DNA of 56,300 nt, taken from NCBI GenBank assembly GCA_902799855.1, contig CADCCA010000002.1:1-56300 (forward strand), written 5' to 3'. Shown here in pieces: positions 1 through 8,512 of the stretch. Position numbers and translations under genes: made by a program. The notes under the pieces are model-generated. The model saw only the letters and a list, made by a program, of their open reading frames with translations, did not search any database and was not told where the DNA came from. Positions within the stretch are counted from its first letter, which is position 1; every line of letters starts with the position of its first letter. This DNA comes from an uncultured Erysipelotrichaceae bacterium (GTDB lineage Bacteria; Bacillota_I; Bacilli_A; RFN20; CAG-826).

Positions 1-1
1 T

Positions 2-922
2 AAACAACTCTATAACATCAATGTCGAAGTTGAAGAAAATAGTGAACTCGATTTATTTGAATCGTTTAAGAAACACGAAAACGATGAAAGAATCCCATCG
101 GTCGTGGAAGATATGTCTAAAGACTTAGGTGTTGGTAACAAAATCCCATCCATCTTACCTAAGTTAGCCCAATATGAATTAACTTTATTAGATTGGGTAG
201 AAAAGCATAAAGGCTATAGAAAATATGTCGCTATCGCGGGTAAATGCTGGCCAGCTTTCCAAACGATGTTTGGTTTTGTTCCCTGCTACGTTAATTCCAG
301 ATTAACCGCTAAAGGTATTCCAGTATCTTGTGAAGTTGATATCTATGGAGCGTTATCCGAATATATCGGTACTTGTGTCAGTGAATCACCAGTCACCTTA
401 TTAGATATCAATAACACCTTACCAAAAGAATTATATAAACAAGATATTGAAGGTAAGTTTGACTATAACTTTAGAGATACATTCATGGGCTTCCACTGTG
501 GTAATACATGTACATCATTACTTTGTAAGCCAGAAATGAAATATCAAAAGATTATGGCAAGATCTCTTCCAAGAGAAGTTACAAACGGCACATTAGAAGG
601 TGATATCAAACCAGGAGAAATCACATTCTATCGTTTACAATCAACTTCTGATAATCATTTATATGCTTATGTCGCAGAAGGTGAAGTCTTACCAGTGCCA
701 ACCCATTCATTTGGTTCCATCGGCGTCTTCGCTATTAAGGAAATGAATAGATTTTATAGACACGTCCTTATCGAAAATGGTTTCCCACACCATGGAGCGG
801 TAGCCTTTGGTCATTATGGCAAAACCATCTTTGAAATCTTCAAATATTTAAGCGCTGAAAAGATTGGTTATAATCAGCCAGCGTCATTACCATATCCAAC
901 AGAAAATCCTTTTGAGAAATAG
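2..922 (+). CDS. L-fucose/L-arabinose isomerase family protein, C-terminal part
   Basis: The frame is open from the first bases of the window, so the gene begins upstream and only the last 306 residues are visible. Family members interconvert an aldose and a ketose in the cytoplasm with a divalent metal. The segment shows the family's C-terminal signature: GFHCGNT near the middle, then TFYRLQS, and a late FPHHGAVAFGH block, matching the metal-binding histidine region of fucose/arabinose isomerase C-terminal domains. The ATG/GTG codons near 104-113 are internal, not starts. The next gene follows after 12 bases, suggesting co-transcription. The family call is firm; the exact sugar cannot be told from this part. 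Confidence 0.8.
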   Translation, partial: KQLYNINVEVEENSELDLFESFKKHENDERIPSVVEDMSKDLGVGNKIPSILPKLAQYELTLLDWVEKHKGYRKYVAIAGKCWPAFQTMFGFVPCYVNSRLTAKGIPVSCEVDIYGALSEYIGTCVSESPVTLLDINNTLPKELYKQDIEGKFDYNFRDTFMGFHCGNTCTSLLCKPEMKYQKIMARSLPREVTNGTLEGDIKPGEITFYRLQSTSDNHLYAYVAEGEVLPVPTHSFGSIGVFAIKEMNRFYRHVLIENGFPHHGAVAFGHYGKTIFEIFKYLSAEKIGYNQPASLPYPTENPFEK

Positions 923-934
923 TGGAGTCCTTAT

Positions 935-1435
935 ATGAGTCAAAAATACACATATTGCGGTAGAGAAATGACCGCAGAAGAATTATTAGAATTCGGTAAA
1001 GCACATTATCCAAAGTTTTATTGGATCAAAAGAGGTATCGGCATAGGCATAATGTCTACTTTTGGTATTGCTGCTATTTTTTTGGCTTTATTTGCTAAGA
1101 CCTATTACGAATGGTACCAATCTAATCATGATGAATTTTTCTTGTACTATTCTCAGGGTGAGTTGGTAGGTGCTGTTGTCTGTGGCTTGTTCGCTGTCGT
1201 AGGGTTAATCTTGTTTTCTCTTTCTTTCATTCCGTTACCAGATGAAAAATACATTAAACACGCGATTGATTACTACACTAAACTTGAAGCAAGAAATTCA
1301 AGAAACCAAGCAAGACAAGACGCTAAACAAGAAAAAGAAGATGTTTCCGCACTTCTCAAATATAAACAGCTTTTAGATGCAGGTGTAATTACCCAAGAAG
1401 AATTCGACGCTAAGAAGAAAGAAATTATAAAATAG
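935..1435 (+). CDS. Membrane protein with C-terminal SHOCT domain
   Basis: A 166-residue protein with two hydrophobic segments (about residues 33-58 and 72-100) and a charged cytoplasmic tail. The last 30 residues (LLKYKQLLDAGVITQEEF, then KKKEI) match the SHOCT short C-terminal domain, an oligomerisation-type helical hairpin found in many small bacterial membrane proteins. The start has GGAG eight bases upstream and lies 12 bases after the isomerase stop. No enzymatic motif is visible. The specific role is unknown. Confidence 0.75.
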   Translation: MSQKYTYCGREMTAEELLEFGKAHYPKFYWIKRGIGIGIMSTFGIAAIFLALFAKTYYEWYQSNHDEFFLYYSQGELVGAVVCGLFAVVGLILFSLSFIPLPDEKYIKHAIDYYTKLEARNSRNQARQDAKQEKEDVSALLKYKQLLDAGVITQEEFDAKKKEIIK

Positions 1436-1461
1436 AAAAATGACCAGGTTTTGAATCTTTA

Positions 1462-2073
1462 TTAATCTGCATTAGCCGCTATCTCCATTACTTCATAGAC
1501 TTTCTTTTCAATGCCTAGTTCTCTAGCATATTTAAAAAGTTTAGATTGATTGTTGATGGTTCTAACATAAAACTTAATTGCCTTAATAAATGTTTCCCCA
1601 TCATATTTATCACGATATTTGATAACATCGCATATTGTTCTTTCTTCATCGTAAGTTTTAACAATATTACCAAACATCGTTTTGACTTCTTTAATTCCTA
1701 GTTCATATACATTCACGTTTGATAGTTTGTGAACGATTAACGAATCAATTTTATCTCTAGAAGGGTGGTAATTTTGTGGTGCACTTACTTCTATGTCAGT
1801 TGGTATTTTATCAGTAAGCCCAAGTAGATAAAGAGCGCTAAGACCTGCAAAGATATATTTAGGATACCTTCTTTGAATGATGTAATAATTATCAATAATG
1901 TAATTATCATTGGCGTAAAAGCCAGGAGCAATCTTATTGAGGTTGTTCCTTTTAACAAAATCGGAAAGAAACCATGACGATATATTAGCGTTATCAACAT
2001 CTTCACGAGTGATATGCCCACCATTGGCTTTAAAGATTTTTTCAAGCAGAGAATAATTAGTGTTATCTTTCAT
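1462..2073 (-). CDS. AbiEi-like antitoxin/transcriptional regulator
   Basis: A 203-residue protein. The N-terminus reads as a winged helix (about residues 5-50: LEKIFKANGGHITREDV, then a short helix and APGFYA), followed by a domain with FAGLSALYLLGLTD, a layout typical of the type IV AbiEi antitoxin family that represses its own operon. The ATG at 2073 follows AAGGTG on the minus strand; a GTG at 2079 is an alternative. The usual AbiEii nucleotidyltransferase toxin partner is not adjacent: downstream is the convergent SHOCT gene and upstream only a short decayed-looking frame. It may be an orphan regulator or antitoxin remnant. Confidence 0.7.
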   Translation of the reverse strand: MKDNTNYSLLEKIFKANGGHITREDVDNANISSWFLSDFVKRNNLNKIAPGFYANDNYIIDNYYIIQRRYPKYIFAGLSALYLLGLTDKIPTDIEVSAPQNYHPSRDKIDSLIVHKLSNVNVYELGIKEVKTMFGNIVKTYDEERTICDVIKYRDKYDGETFIKAIKFYVRTINNQSKLFKYARELGIEKKVYEVMEIAANAD

Positions 2074-2135
2074 TTGCACCTTATTTTACATTTTTTAATG
2101 TGCGTTTGCAAGAAATAATGTTAGAGTTTGCTCTA

Positions 2136-2294
2136 TTAGAATTTTGAAATAATTTGAGATTCCAATATATGTTTATATAGTCGTGGCTCTTTTTCGTCTA
2201 AAATGTCGTAATGAACAACAGTGCTATTTGGAAAAGTACTTTGATATATTCCCAGTACAAAAGGTCGTGTCGCGTGTTTTGAGCAATGGGTTTT
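2136..2294 (-). pseudogene. Possible 3' remnant of an unidentified gene
   Basis: Between the AbiEi-like gene and the EAL gene, one minus-strand frame runs open for over 50 codons and ends at a TAA (2136-2138). The translation is protein-like (it contains STVVHYDILDEKEPRLYKHI) but has no ATG, GTG or ribosome site in the free interval. The frame continues out of phase into the end of the EAL gene. It could be the tail of a deleted gene or simply chance; I do not recognise the family. Confidence 0.2.
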
Positions 2295-2296
2295 CT

Positions 2297-4243
2297 CTAC
2301 GCATTCTTTTCGTTTAAGAATTGTATTAAGTCTTCTTCTTTTAATGGCTTAGAGAAGTAATAGCCTTGTACGTAATCAATCTTCTTATCAACGGAGATAC
2401 CTAATTGTTTTTCGTTTTCTACGCCTTCCACAACGATTGGAATATCCAAACTCTTAAATAAGTTAATCGCTGCTTCAAAGAAGATAGAGACGTTTTGAGA
2501 TTCTCCTAATAATGATTTATCTAACTTCGCTACTGAGAATGGTAAATCAATAAATCTAGCGATATTAGAATAGCCACTGCCAAAGTCATCCATCGCAAAT
2601 TGAACACCATATTGGCCCAAATCCGCCATAAACTCTTTGGTTTTGCTTGGATATTTAACCGCGATAGTTTCAGTAATTTCTAAGATAATACGCTTTGGAT
2701 CAATGCCATATTGATTAATAATCTTCATAAATCTTTCACTTGGATTATTAAAGAATTCCGCACAGCTAATATTAACTTCAAGACTTTCGATATCTGGATG
2801 TCTTTGTAAGAAAGCACATGTTTCATTTAAAACGAAGAAATCAATATCATTGGCTAAACCAAAGTTTTCAGCGATAGGAACAAATTCTCCTGGTCCAATA
2901 TAGCCTAATTCTTCATTAGATAACCTAATTAATGCTTCAAAATGATTAAAACGCTTTTGGTTAACATCAAAGATTGGTTGATATACCATATATAGACCAC
3001 TCTTAGTGATCAAACAATCTTCTAAGATTTCTTTAATCTTTCGATCTCTATTAATTTGTTCTAAGAAGGCTTTATCTAATTCCACACAGTGAGAATCTTT
3101 AAAATTAATGACACTCAATGTTCTATTCATAAAGTCGTTATACATATCCGTATTAGTGAACACTCGATCGTTCATGAAATATAAGATATCTAAAGTAATA
3201 TTAACAAGACGTCCTTTAATGTTAAGTGGTTTAGAGAATCTCTCATTAATCGCATCTAACATTTGTTTTTGTTCTTCTTCATTTTTGAGTAATAAAACGA
3301 ATCTTGATGATTGCACTCTAAAGATATAGGTTTTTCGATTCACGCCCTGGATAAATCTTCTTGTCACAGAGATTAATTCATTCGCGGAAACAACACCAAA
3401 CTTTTCACTAAACATACCAAAGCTTTCGATTTCTAAGATGATGTAATATTTTCTTTGCTTTTCAAATCTTTGAGTATTTACATAATCCATGAAAGCATAG
3501 TTATTAAAGGCTTTGGATAATCTATCAACCTTAACATCTGGATCACAAACAGAAACAACCGCTAACATCGCTGATAAAGTGAAAGCAGTGCCACTTAATA
3601 AATATTGTGGTTGAAGTGTTTGAACAATCGCTGCAACTGCGGTGATACCAATCACACTAAATAAGGTACGTAATAATTGCTTTGGTAATACCTTTCTAAA
3701 GGCTACAGTATAGGCAACTGTCGCGGACAAATTTAAACCCCAGTTAATAACATATAATGATAAGAATGTTGGTCCTGGGGCGAAATCGTATGTTCCGTAT
3801 GTGGAATTATAAACAAAACTAAAGTTCCAATGGTGTAAGCAGTTGGTGAAAAATAAAACCGCACCCACAATAGAAGGAATAATGGTTAATAAATAAATAG
3901 GGGAATATCTTAATGATTTTCCCACTGAATAAAAGACAAAAGCAAATAAAGAATAAGAGAGGGCGAATTGCATGACGAAGAATAATTCCGCTACAGCCTC
4001 AACCCAAGCGATATTAACCACATTGGAGTGGTCTAATAAATAACAGAATAAGATATCAAATCCAACATTAGCGACTAAGAATATTAAGCCGACACCAAAT
4101 AATCTTGCGGTGGCAACAGGGAATTTTTTCCGTGCAAAATATGCAATGGTAATCGCTACTAGGAAAACCAAGGAACATAATTCTAGAAAATAGTTGCAGT
4201 GCAGGTTCTCGGAGAACCTTTCAAATGTTGAATGGTTTGGCAT
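2297..4243 (-). CDS. Membrane-bound degenerate GGDEF / EAL domain protein
   Basis: 648 residues: seven or eight hydrophobic segments (about 18-240), a GGDEF-like domain (about 250-395) and a C-terminal EAL domain (about 410-645). The GGDEF signature is replaced by VQSSRF, so cyclase activity is unlikely. The EAL domain keeps FEALIR near 433, LEVNIS, LEITET, DDFGSGYSN near 550, KLDKSL, VEGVE and QGYYFSKP, so it is predicted to hydrolyse cyclic di-GMP to pGpG at the membrane. A TTGAAA-17-TACAAT promoter ends only nine bases before the ATG with no ribosome site, suggesting a leaderless mRNA. Confidence 0.88.
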   Translation of the reverse strand: MPNHSTFERFSENLHCNYFLELCSLVFLVAITIAYFARKKFPVATARLFGVGLIFLVANVGFDILFCYLLDHSNVVNIAWVEAVAELFFVMQFALSYSLFAFVFYSVGKSLRYSPIYLLTIIPSIVGAVLFFTNCLHHWNFSFVYNSTYGTYDFAPGPTFLSLYVINWGLNLSATVAYTVAFRKVLPKQLLRTLFSVIGITAVAAIVQTLQPQYLLSGTAFTLSAMLAVVSVCDPDVKVDRLSKAFNNYAFMDYVNTQRFEKQRKYYIILEIESFGMFSEKFGVVSANELISVTRRFIQGVNRKTYIFRVQSSRFVLLLKNEEEQKQMLDAINERFSKPLNIKGRLVNITLDILYFMNDRVFTNTDMYNDFMNRTLSVINFKDSHCVELDKAFLEQINRDRKIKEILEDCLITKSGLYMVYQPIFDVNQKRFNHFEALIRLSNEELGYIGPGEFVPIAENFGLANDIDFFVLNETCAFLQRHPDIESLEVNISCAEFFNNPSERFMKIINQYGIDPKRIILEITETIAVKYPSKTKEFMADLGQYGVQFAMDDFGSGYSNIARFIDLPFSVAKLDKSLLGESQNVSIFFEAAINLFKSLDIPIVVEGVENEKQLGISVDKKIDYVQGYYFSKPLKEEDLIQFLNEKNA

Positions 4244-4252
4244 TATGCAAGC

Positions 4253-4281
4253 ATTGTAAAAAAATATTTTCGATATTTCAA
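4253..4281 (-). promoter_or_regulatory. Sigma-A type promoter of the GGDEF/EAL gene
   Basis: On the minus strand TTGAAA (4281-4276), a 17-base spacer and TACAAT (4258-4253). Transcription would begin around 4246, about three bases before the ATG at 4243, leaving no room for a ribosome site. Confidence 0.65.
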
Positions 4282-4302
4282 TGCAAAAAATAACTATTGA
4301 AT

Positions 4303-4329
4303 AAACGCGCGTTTTTTGTGTATATACAC
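4303..4329. promoter_or_regulatory. Two adjacent perfect 12-bp palindromes
   Basis: AAACGCGCGTTT (4303-4314) is followed three bases later by GTGTATATACAC (4318-4329), in the divergent region between the EAL gene and the 448-residue gene. Two perfect palindromes side by side in an intergenic promoter region look like operator sites, but no regulator can be assigned. Confidence 0.35.
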
Positions 4330-4437
4330 GCCTTCTTTTCTAAACCATATAAGGGTCACAAAAAGGGACAATTATTTTCAAATGTAAAAGCGTGGATAAA
4401 AATGTGCTTTCCACTATGAAGAAGGCTCCTTCCTTTT

Positions 4438-4443
4438 TATAAT
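4438..4443 (+). promoter_or_regulatory. -10 box of the 448-residue gene
   Basis: A consensus TATAAT lies six bases before the ATG at 4450, with no convincing -35 and no ribosome site. Transcription would start at or next to the start codon, suggesting a leaderless mRNA. Confidence 0.5.
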
Positions 4444-4449
4444 AAGTAC

Positions 4450-5796
4450 ATGATTAAAAGATATCATGTTGACCGATTAAGTGTTTTTAATCAATCTTTG
4501 ATGCTTTCCTTTTATGAACCAGGAACATTTGGTTTTCACATTGAAGGATTAGAAGATAAATACGAAAAAGAATTATTCTCTAATAAAAAGATTAAATTCA
4601 TTAAAGAAGATGTCGATTTTAAAAGCGTTCCTTCTAGTTGTGTTATTGCCTATTTTGATGAAGAAATGCTTTTAAAAGCGATCGTGCTTAAGTCTTCTAT
4701 TAATAACTATTTTCTTTTTAAGATGGATCCTCAAAAAGATAACACTTTGAATATCCATCAAAAATATATCTCTAATGATTTAGATGCTTTATTAGATGAT
4801 TATGAAAAGCACTGCAAAAGAAAAGGTAAGAGTTACTACGCTGGTATCGGGGATTCTAAGCTAATCAGTGATATCGATTATTTTGAATATATCTTTGAAC
4901 AAGAAACTAAAAATAAGATTGATAAAGGTTCTTCTATTTATAAACTCTTATTCAATTCTAATAACTTCTTTGTGGTGGACTTCATTGAACACATTAGAAA
5001 TGGTCATATTAAAATCACTAATAAGAAAGATATCGATAAGAATGCTTTAGCGTTTGAATCAATGCAGAAACATAAAGTTAATCGTAAAGATTGCTTATTA
5101 ATTGATTCAGAAACTAAAGACATCAAATATTTCATCTTCACCTATAAACCACACTTTTTAAATCACTATTATTTATTAAAGAATTTAGGCAATGATAATT
5201 TCGTTTTCATTACCGAAAGCATATCATTCAACAAGATTCTTTCTTGTAGTGAATTAAAGAACATCAAATATAAAAACGGTAGTGCATTCGCCGCGAAAGA
5301 ATTCGCGAAGATGCACTACGATAACTTCTATTTAGAATATGTCGCCTTTGAAGAAGAGGAAGAATTCGATGAAGTAGTGAAGAATGAACTTCCGATTGTT
5401 GAGAAGGTCATTAGTCAAAAAGATATCTTATTAAATGCCGTTAAAGAAGAACTCGCTAAATGCAAAAATAACGAGGACGTGACTATTTCTTATCATGGTA
5501 AACTCAGAATCCTAGAAAGAATTGGTGAGATGAGTGAAGAAGAAATGCTCACTGTTGCTAAAGTCGCCTATGAACGTGGTGAACACTCCATGAACTATTA
5601 TGAAAAAGATATGGATATGTTTAAATTCCTGCAATATTACCAAAACAAAAAACTTGGTAAGACACTAAGGCTATTTAAAGGTATGTTATTCTTCTATTCT
5701 ATGGAACCACCTCACGAATTAGTGACATGTTTCCCATACGAAAATAACTACAATTTGTTTTTGGAAAATAAGAGAGATAAGAAACTAAAACGCTAA
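4450..5796 (+). CDS. Hypothetical protein, 448 residues
   Basis: I do not recognise the family. The protein is soluble, rich in Lys, Glu and Asn, without signal peptide or membrane segment. A distinct C-terminal segment begins near residue 350 (ISYHGKLRILERIGEMSEEE), with a His followed by an ERIGEM helix that recalls small DUF4258-like modules, but the match is weak. A TATAAT box sits six bases before the ATG. Its 3' end overlaps the convergent carbonic anhydrase gene by 12 bases, so the two transcripts are antisense at their ends. Confidence 0.7.
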   Translation: MIKRYHVDRLSVFNQSLMLSFYEPGTFGFHIEGLEDKYEKELFSNKKIKFIKEDVDFKSVPSSCVIAYFDEEMLLKAIVLKSSINNYFLFKMDPQKDNTLNIHQKYISNDLDALLDDYEKHCKRKGKSYYAGIGDSKLISDIDYFEYIFEQETKNKIDKGSSIYKLLFNSNNFFVVDFIEHIRNGHIKITNKKDIDKNALAFESMQKHKVNRKDCLLIDSETKDIKYFIFTYKPHFLNHYYLLKNLGNDNFVFITESISFNKILSCSELKNIKYKNGSAFAAKEFAKMHYDNFYLEYVAFEEEEEFDEVVKNELPIVEKVISQKDILLNAVKEELAKCKNNEDVTISYHGKLRILERIGEMSEEEMLTVAKVAYERGEHSMNYYEKDMDMFKFLQYYQNKKLGKTLRLFKGMLFFYSMEPPHELVTCFPYENNYNLFLENKRDKKLKR

Positions 5797-6288
5797 AGAG
5801 GTTTCAATATCGTAAATCTTATATTCAATGGTTCCCTTAAATTCTGGGAACTTTTCTTTTAAATAATCAACTTCACCAATCGCATTCATCGTGGTGGCGA
5901 TTAATTCGTTATCAACACCGTTAATATTTTTTCTAATTCTATTAAGGATTGGATCCATGTATTTACCGCTTTCATTGTTGATAGCAGCGTGAATCGCTCC
6001 ACAGTGTGTATGGCCTAAAACTACAATATGTTTTACTTTTAAATGTTCAATCGCATATTCGACTGAGGCTAATTCACCTTCGTTAATCACGTTACCTGCT
6101 GTTCTAATCACAAATAGTTCACCTAATGAACAATTAAAAATCATTTCAGGAACCACTCTTGAATCAGAGCAAGTAATCACTAATGTTTCAGGATGTTGTC
6201 CTTTGACTAATTCATCTCTTCTCGCTTTTAAAGCAGCGTCTTTTTCTAATCTATCAATAAATTCTTTGTTTTTCTTTTCTAAGTTCAT
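5785..6288 (-). CDS. Beta-class carbonic anhydrase
   Basis: 167 residues, a normal but short length for bacterial beta-carbonic anhydrases, which interconvert CO2 and bicarbonate in the cytoplasm. All catalytic features are present: Cys40-Ser-Asp42-Ser-Arg44 (ITCSDSRVVPEM), RTAGN, then HTHCGA with His93 and Cys96 as the remaining zinc ligands. The gene has its own promoter (TGCTATAAT on the minus strand at 6316-6308) and a GAGG about eleven bases before the ATG. It converges on and slightly overlaps the upstream plus-strand gene. Confidence 0.95.
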   Translation of the reverse strand: MNLEKKNKEFIDRLEKDAALKARRDELVKGQHPETLVITCSDSRVVPEMIFNCSLGELFVIRTAGNVINEGELASVEYAIEHLKVKHIVVLGHTHCGAIHAAINNESGKYMDPILNRIRKNINGVDNELIATTMNAIGEVDYLKEKFPEFKGTIEYKIYDIETSLAF

Positions 6289-6307
6289 ATCCTAATACCT
6301 CAAATCC

Positions 6308-6316
6308 ATTATAGCA
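6308..6316 (-). promoter_or_regulatory. Extended -10 promoter of carbonic anhydrase
   Basis: TGCTATAAT reads on the minus strand (6316 to 6308), a consensus extended -10 element, 20 bases before the start codon. Confidence 0.6.
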
Positions 6317-6324
6317 ACCAAACA

Positions 6325-6366
6325 TAAAAAAACAGTGATTTTTAATGTTTCATAAAAAAATCGCTG
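6325..6366 (-). terminator. Hairpin with minus-strand T-run
   Basis: CAGTGATTTTT (6333-6343) pairs with AAAAATCGCTG ending at 6366. On the minus strand the hairpin is followed by seven T. It lies upstream of the carbonic anhydrase promoter and would stop leftward read-through. Confidence 0.5.
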
Positions 6367-6430
6367 CTTTTATGATACATTATTGATGGAGATACCTTTG
6401 AATGTATATCTATTCAAGGGAACATATAGT

Positions 6431-6874
6431 ATGAGAATAAATAAATATATGAATGCCGCTATTAAAGAGGCATATAAAGGCATTAACAAACACGAAGGTG
6501 GTCCTTTTGGCTGTGTCATAGTCAAAGATGGTAGAATCGTAGGAAGAGGCCATAATAAGGTTTTATTAATGCATGACTGTACATGTCATGGTGAAATGAT
6601 GGCGATTAGAGACGCATGCAAAAAACTAGGCACCTTTGATTTAAGCGGTTGTGATCTTTACACAACTAGTTCACCTTGCCCAATGTGCGAAGGTGCGATT
6701 CAATGGTCAAATATCGACCACGTGTATTCAGGATGCACGATTGAAGACGCTGAAAATATCGGCTTTAGAGATAAAGTATTCCACGAAGAAGGCAAACAAG
6801 AAATACGCTTAGATAGAGATGCTTGCCTAAAGCTCTTTGACGATTATAAAAAAACAAATCCTCAAAATTACTAA
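6431..6874 (+). CDS. guaD: Guanine deaminase-like cytidine/deoxycytidylate deaminase family protein
   Basis: 147 residues from the ATG at 6431. The fold signature is complete: His53-Gly-Glu55 (CHGEMMAI) and Cys83-Pro-Met-Cys86 (SPCPMCEGAI), giving three zinc ligands and the catalytic Glu. GGPFGCVIVKDG, the LYTTSSPCPMC block and the GF(R/D)D region place it near bacterial GuaD, which turns guanine into xanthine; the usual HAE is HGE here. The start at 6431 fits the length and N-terminus of GuaD. A longer start at 6386 is possible, since TATGAT lies nine bases before it. Confidence 0.8.
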   Translation: MRINKYMNAAIKEAYKGINKHEGGPFGCVIVKDGRIVGRGHNKVLLMHDCTCHGEMMAIRDACKKLGTFDLSGCDLYTTSSPCPMCEGAIQWSNIDHVYSGCTIEDAENIGFRDKVFHEEGKQEIRLDRDACLKLFDDYKKTNPQNY

Positions 6875-6970
6875 TGGTTTCAATAGAAAAATTAATAAAC
6901 TGCGGAGATTGCTTTTATCTATTAATCTTTTTACAATTATGTCAGTAATAAAATACTAAAGGAGATTTTT

Positions 6971-8398
6971 ATGCCAGGAATTATTATACCTTTGATATTG
7001 GCTCTTTTGGCCACGCCCGTAATAATTTTTCTTATTATAAAAGGCAGAAAAAAGAGCGAAGAAAACGAGTCGATAACCAAATCTCAAGAAGATAATAAAG
7101 ATGAGTATCTTAAGCGTTTAGAGAAAGCTTCGACAGAATTGATAGAATTGCTTAATAAATCTATTGATGAAAGGTTATATCAAGAGTCTTTTGATGCTGA
7201 TAGATACAAAGAAATGTTCAGTGCTTTTGTAGATATAGCGCTTCTAATACCATACGAAGACCGAAGCTATGTTAATGATGGCGTTTTGAACATTCCTGAA
7301 ATTGATGGACATGAAGGTAGGTTTTATCGTGGGATTGTCAAGGAATCGGCAGGTGTTTTAAAAAAGGCTAAAGAATTGTTTGATTCAGAAAAAAATGAAC
7401 GGAACAAGAATAACGCTGAAGAAGGGTTATCTCATGTTTACCCATCAGATATCGAATTAGATAACTTTGTTTCTAACGCTTCTTTTGAAGTAACCGAGTC
7501 ACAAGAATACTTAACTGCCATTCCTCCATTGAGAGCTTTTAAATATTTCGCAGATGCTCAACGGGCTTTTGCTAAAAAATTGAAAGAAGAGAAAGATTGG
7601 GGCGCGGATCGCGCGAATGGTCAAGTGGGCTATACAACCAAGTTTAATACATATGCACTTTTGGCAAAAATAATTAGATATGGCATTCTCCAAGGATTTA
7701 GCGAGGGCAACAGAAGTAGAGTTAGCATGGAATTTGTATCCTCTAGAATGTACGAGATAAAAAAGCTTACAACATGCGAAGAACTCTATAATTTTGAACC
7801 ACGTGTCAACCGCATTACCAATTGTTATAAGGCGCTGGATTGGCTTTTGACAAAAAACCCAGATTTAACATTAAAACATGTAGACTTTGATCACTTATAT
7901 TACACATTTGTTTTAAGAGATAATGATAAAAGCAATTATGGCAACGATATGCCTTTCGAGAGACTAATCGAGGTTGACGGCTTTAAAGAATTGCTTTCAA
8001 ATCCAAGGGTTCTTTCAAACATCGATCCTGAATTCAAGCAACAACTAGAAGAATTCCATAAAAAATGGAATGAACAATTCAAAGAATTCGATCGTCAAAA
8101 AGAATTAGAACGCCTTCAAAAAGAACAAAAGATTTTAGACGATAGACGAGAAATGGCGATTGGCAGAATTAGAGCCGATGCGGAAAAGATGATTCCTGCA
8201 GGTGGAGTTAACATCTATCTTGTTGAATACCAAATAGAAGGACATCGGTTTGAATGCTTTATCTCGGATTCTATGGCAGAAGTGAAAGAACAGTTCGTTG
8301 ATTTCTTTAGAAAGAGATATAATTCTACAAAACCATCAAAGGTCATTATTAGCGAGCGAATTGTTAAAATCACCTGTATTAACTACATGTTTAAGTAA
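6971..8398 (+). CDS. Hypothetical membrane-anchored protein
   Basis: 475 residues. A single N-terminal hydrophobic helix (about residues 2-24, PGIIIPLILALLATP) is followed by a KGRKK stop-transfer patch, so the bulk is likely cytoplasmic. The rest is mostly helical and charged, with a strongly charged coiled-coil-like stretch around residues 355-395 and a compact C-terminal segment. No known domain is recognised. AAAGGAG precedes the ATG at ideal distance. The gene stands alone: it follows a weak terminator-like T-run after the deaminase and ends at a strong terminator. Confidence 0.75.
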   Translation: MPGIIIPLILALLATPVIIFLIIKGRKKSEENESITKSQEDNKDEYLKRLEKASTELIELLNKSIDERLYQESFDADRYKEMFSAFVDIALLIPYEDRSYVNDGVLNIPEIDGHEGRFYRGIVKESAGVLKKAKELFDSEKNERNKNNAEEGLSHVYPSDIELDNFVSNASFEVTESQEYLTAIPPLRAFKYFADAQRAFAKKLKEEKDWGADRANGQVGYTTKFNTYALLAKIIRYGILQGFSEGNRSRVSMEFVSSRMYEIKKLTTCEELYNFEPRVNRITNCYKALDWLLTKNPDLTLKHVDFDHLYYTFVLRDNDKSNYGNDMPFERLIEVDGFKELLSNPRVLSNIDPEFKQQLEEFHKKWNEQFKEFDRQKELERLQKEQKILDDRREMAIGRIRADAEKMIPAGGVNIYLVEYQIEGHRFECFISDSMAEVKEQFVDFFRKRYNSTKPSKVIISERIVKITCINYMFK

Positions 8399-8410
8399 AA
8401 CCGAATTTAT

Positions 8411-8448
8411 AAAAGGGTTGACTGACAATCACCCTTTTTTCTTTTTTT
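8411..8448 (+). terminator. Intrinsic terminator
   Basis: AAAAGGGT (8411-8418) pairs with ACCCTTTT (8431-8438), followed by a long T-rich tract. It ends the 475-residue gene. Confidence 0.85.
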
Positions 8449-8491
8449 GTAATCAGTTGCGCTGAGCACCTTAATCCATTAGAAACATTGG

Positions 8492-8500
8492 TGTTATAAT
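8492..8500 (+). promoter_or_regulatory. Extended -10 promoter of the lipoprotein gene
   Basis: TGTTATAAT, a consensus extended -10, lies 12 bases before the ATG at 8513; no ribosome site follows. The leader would be only about six bases. Confidence 0.6.
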
Positions 8501-8512
8501 AGGTAGTAACTT

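Noticed and set aside
3108..3329. Plus-strand frame inside the EAL gene
   Set aside because: Shadow of the well-supported minus-strand gene; no ribosome site or protein-like pattern.
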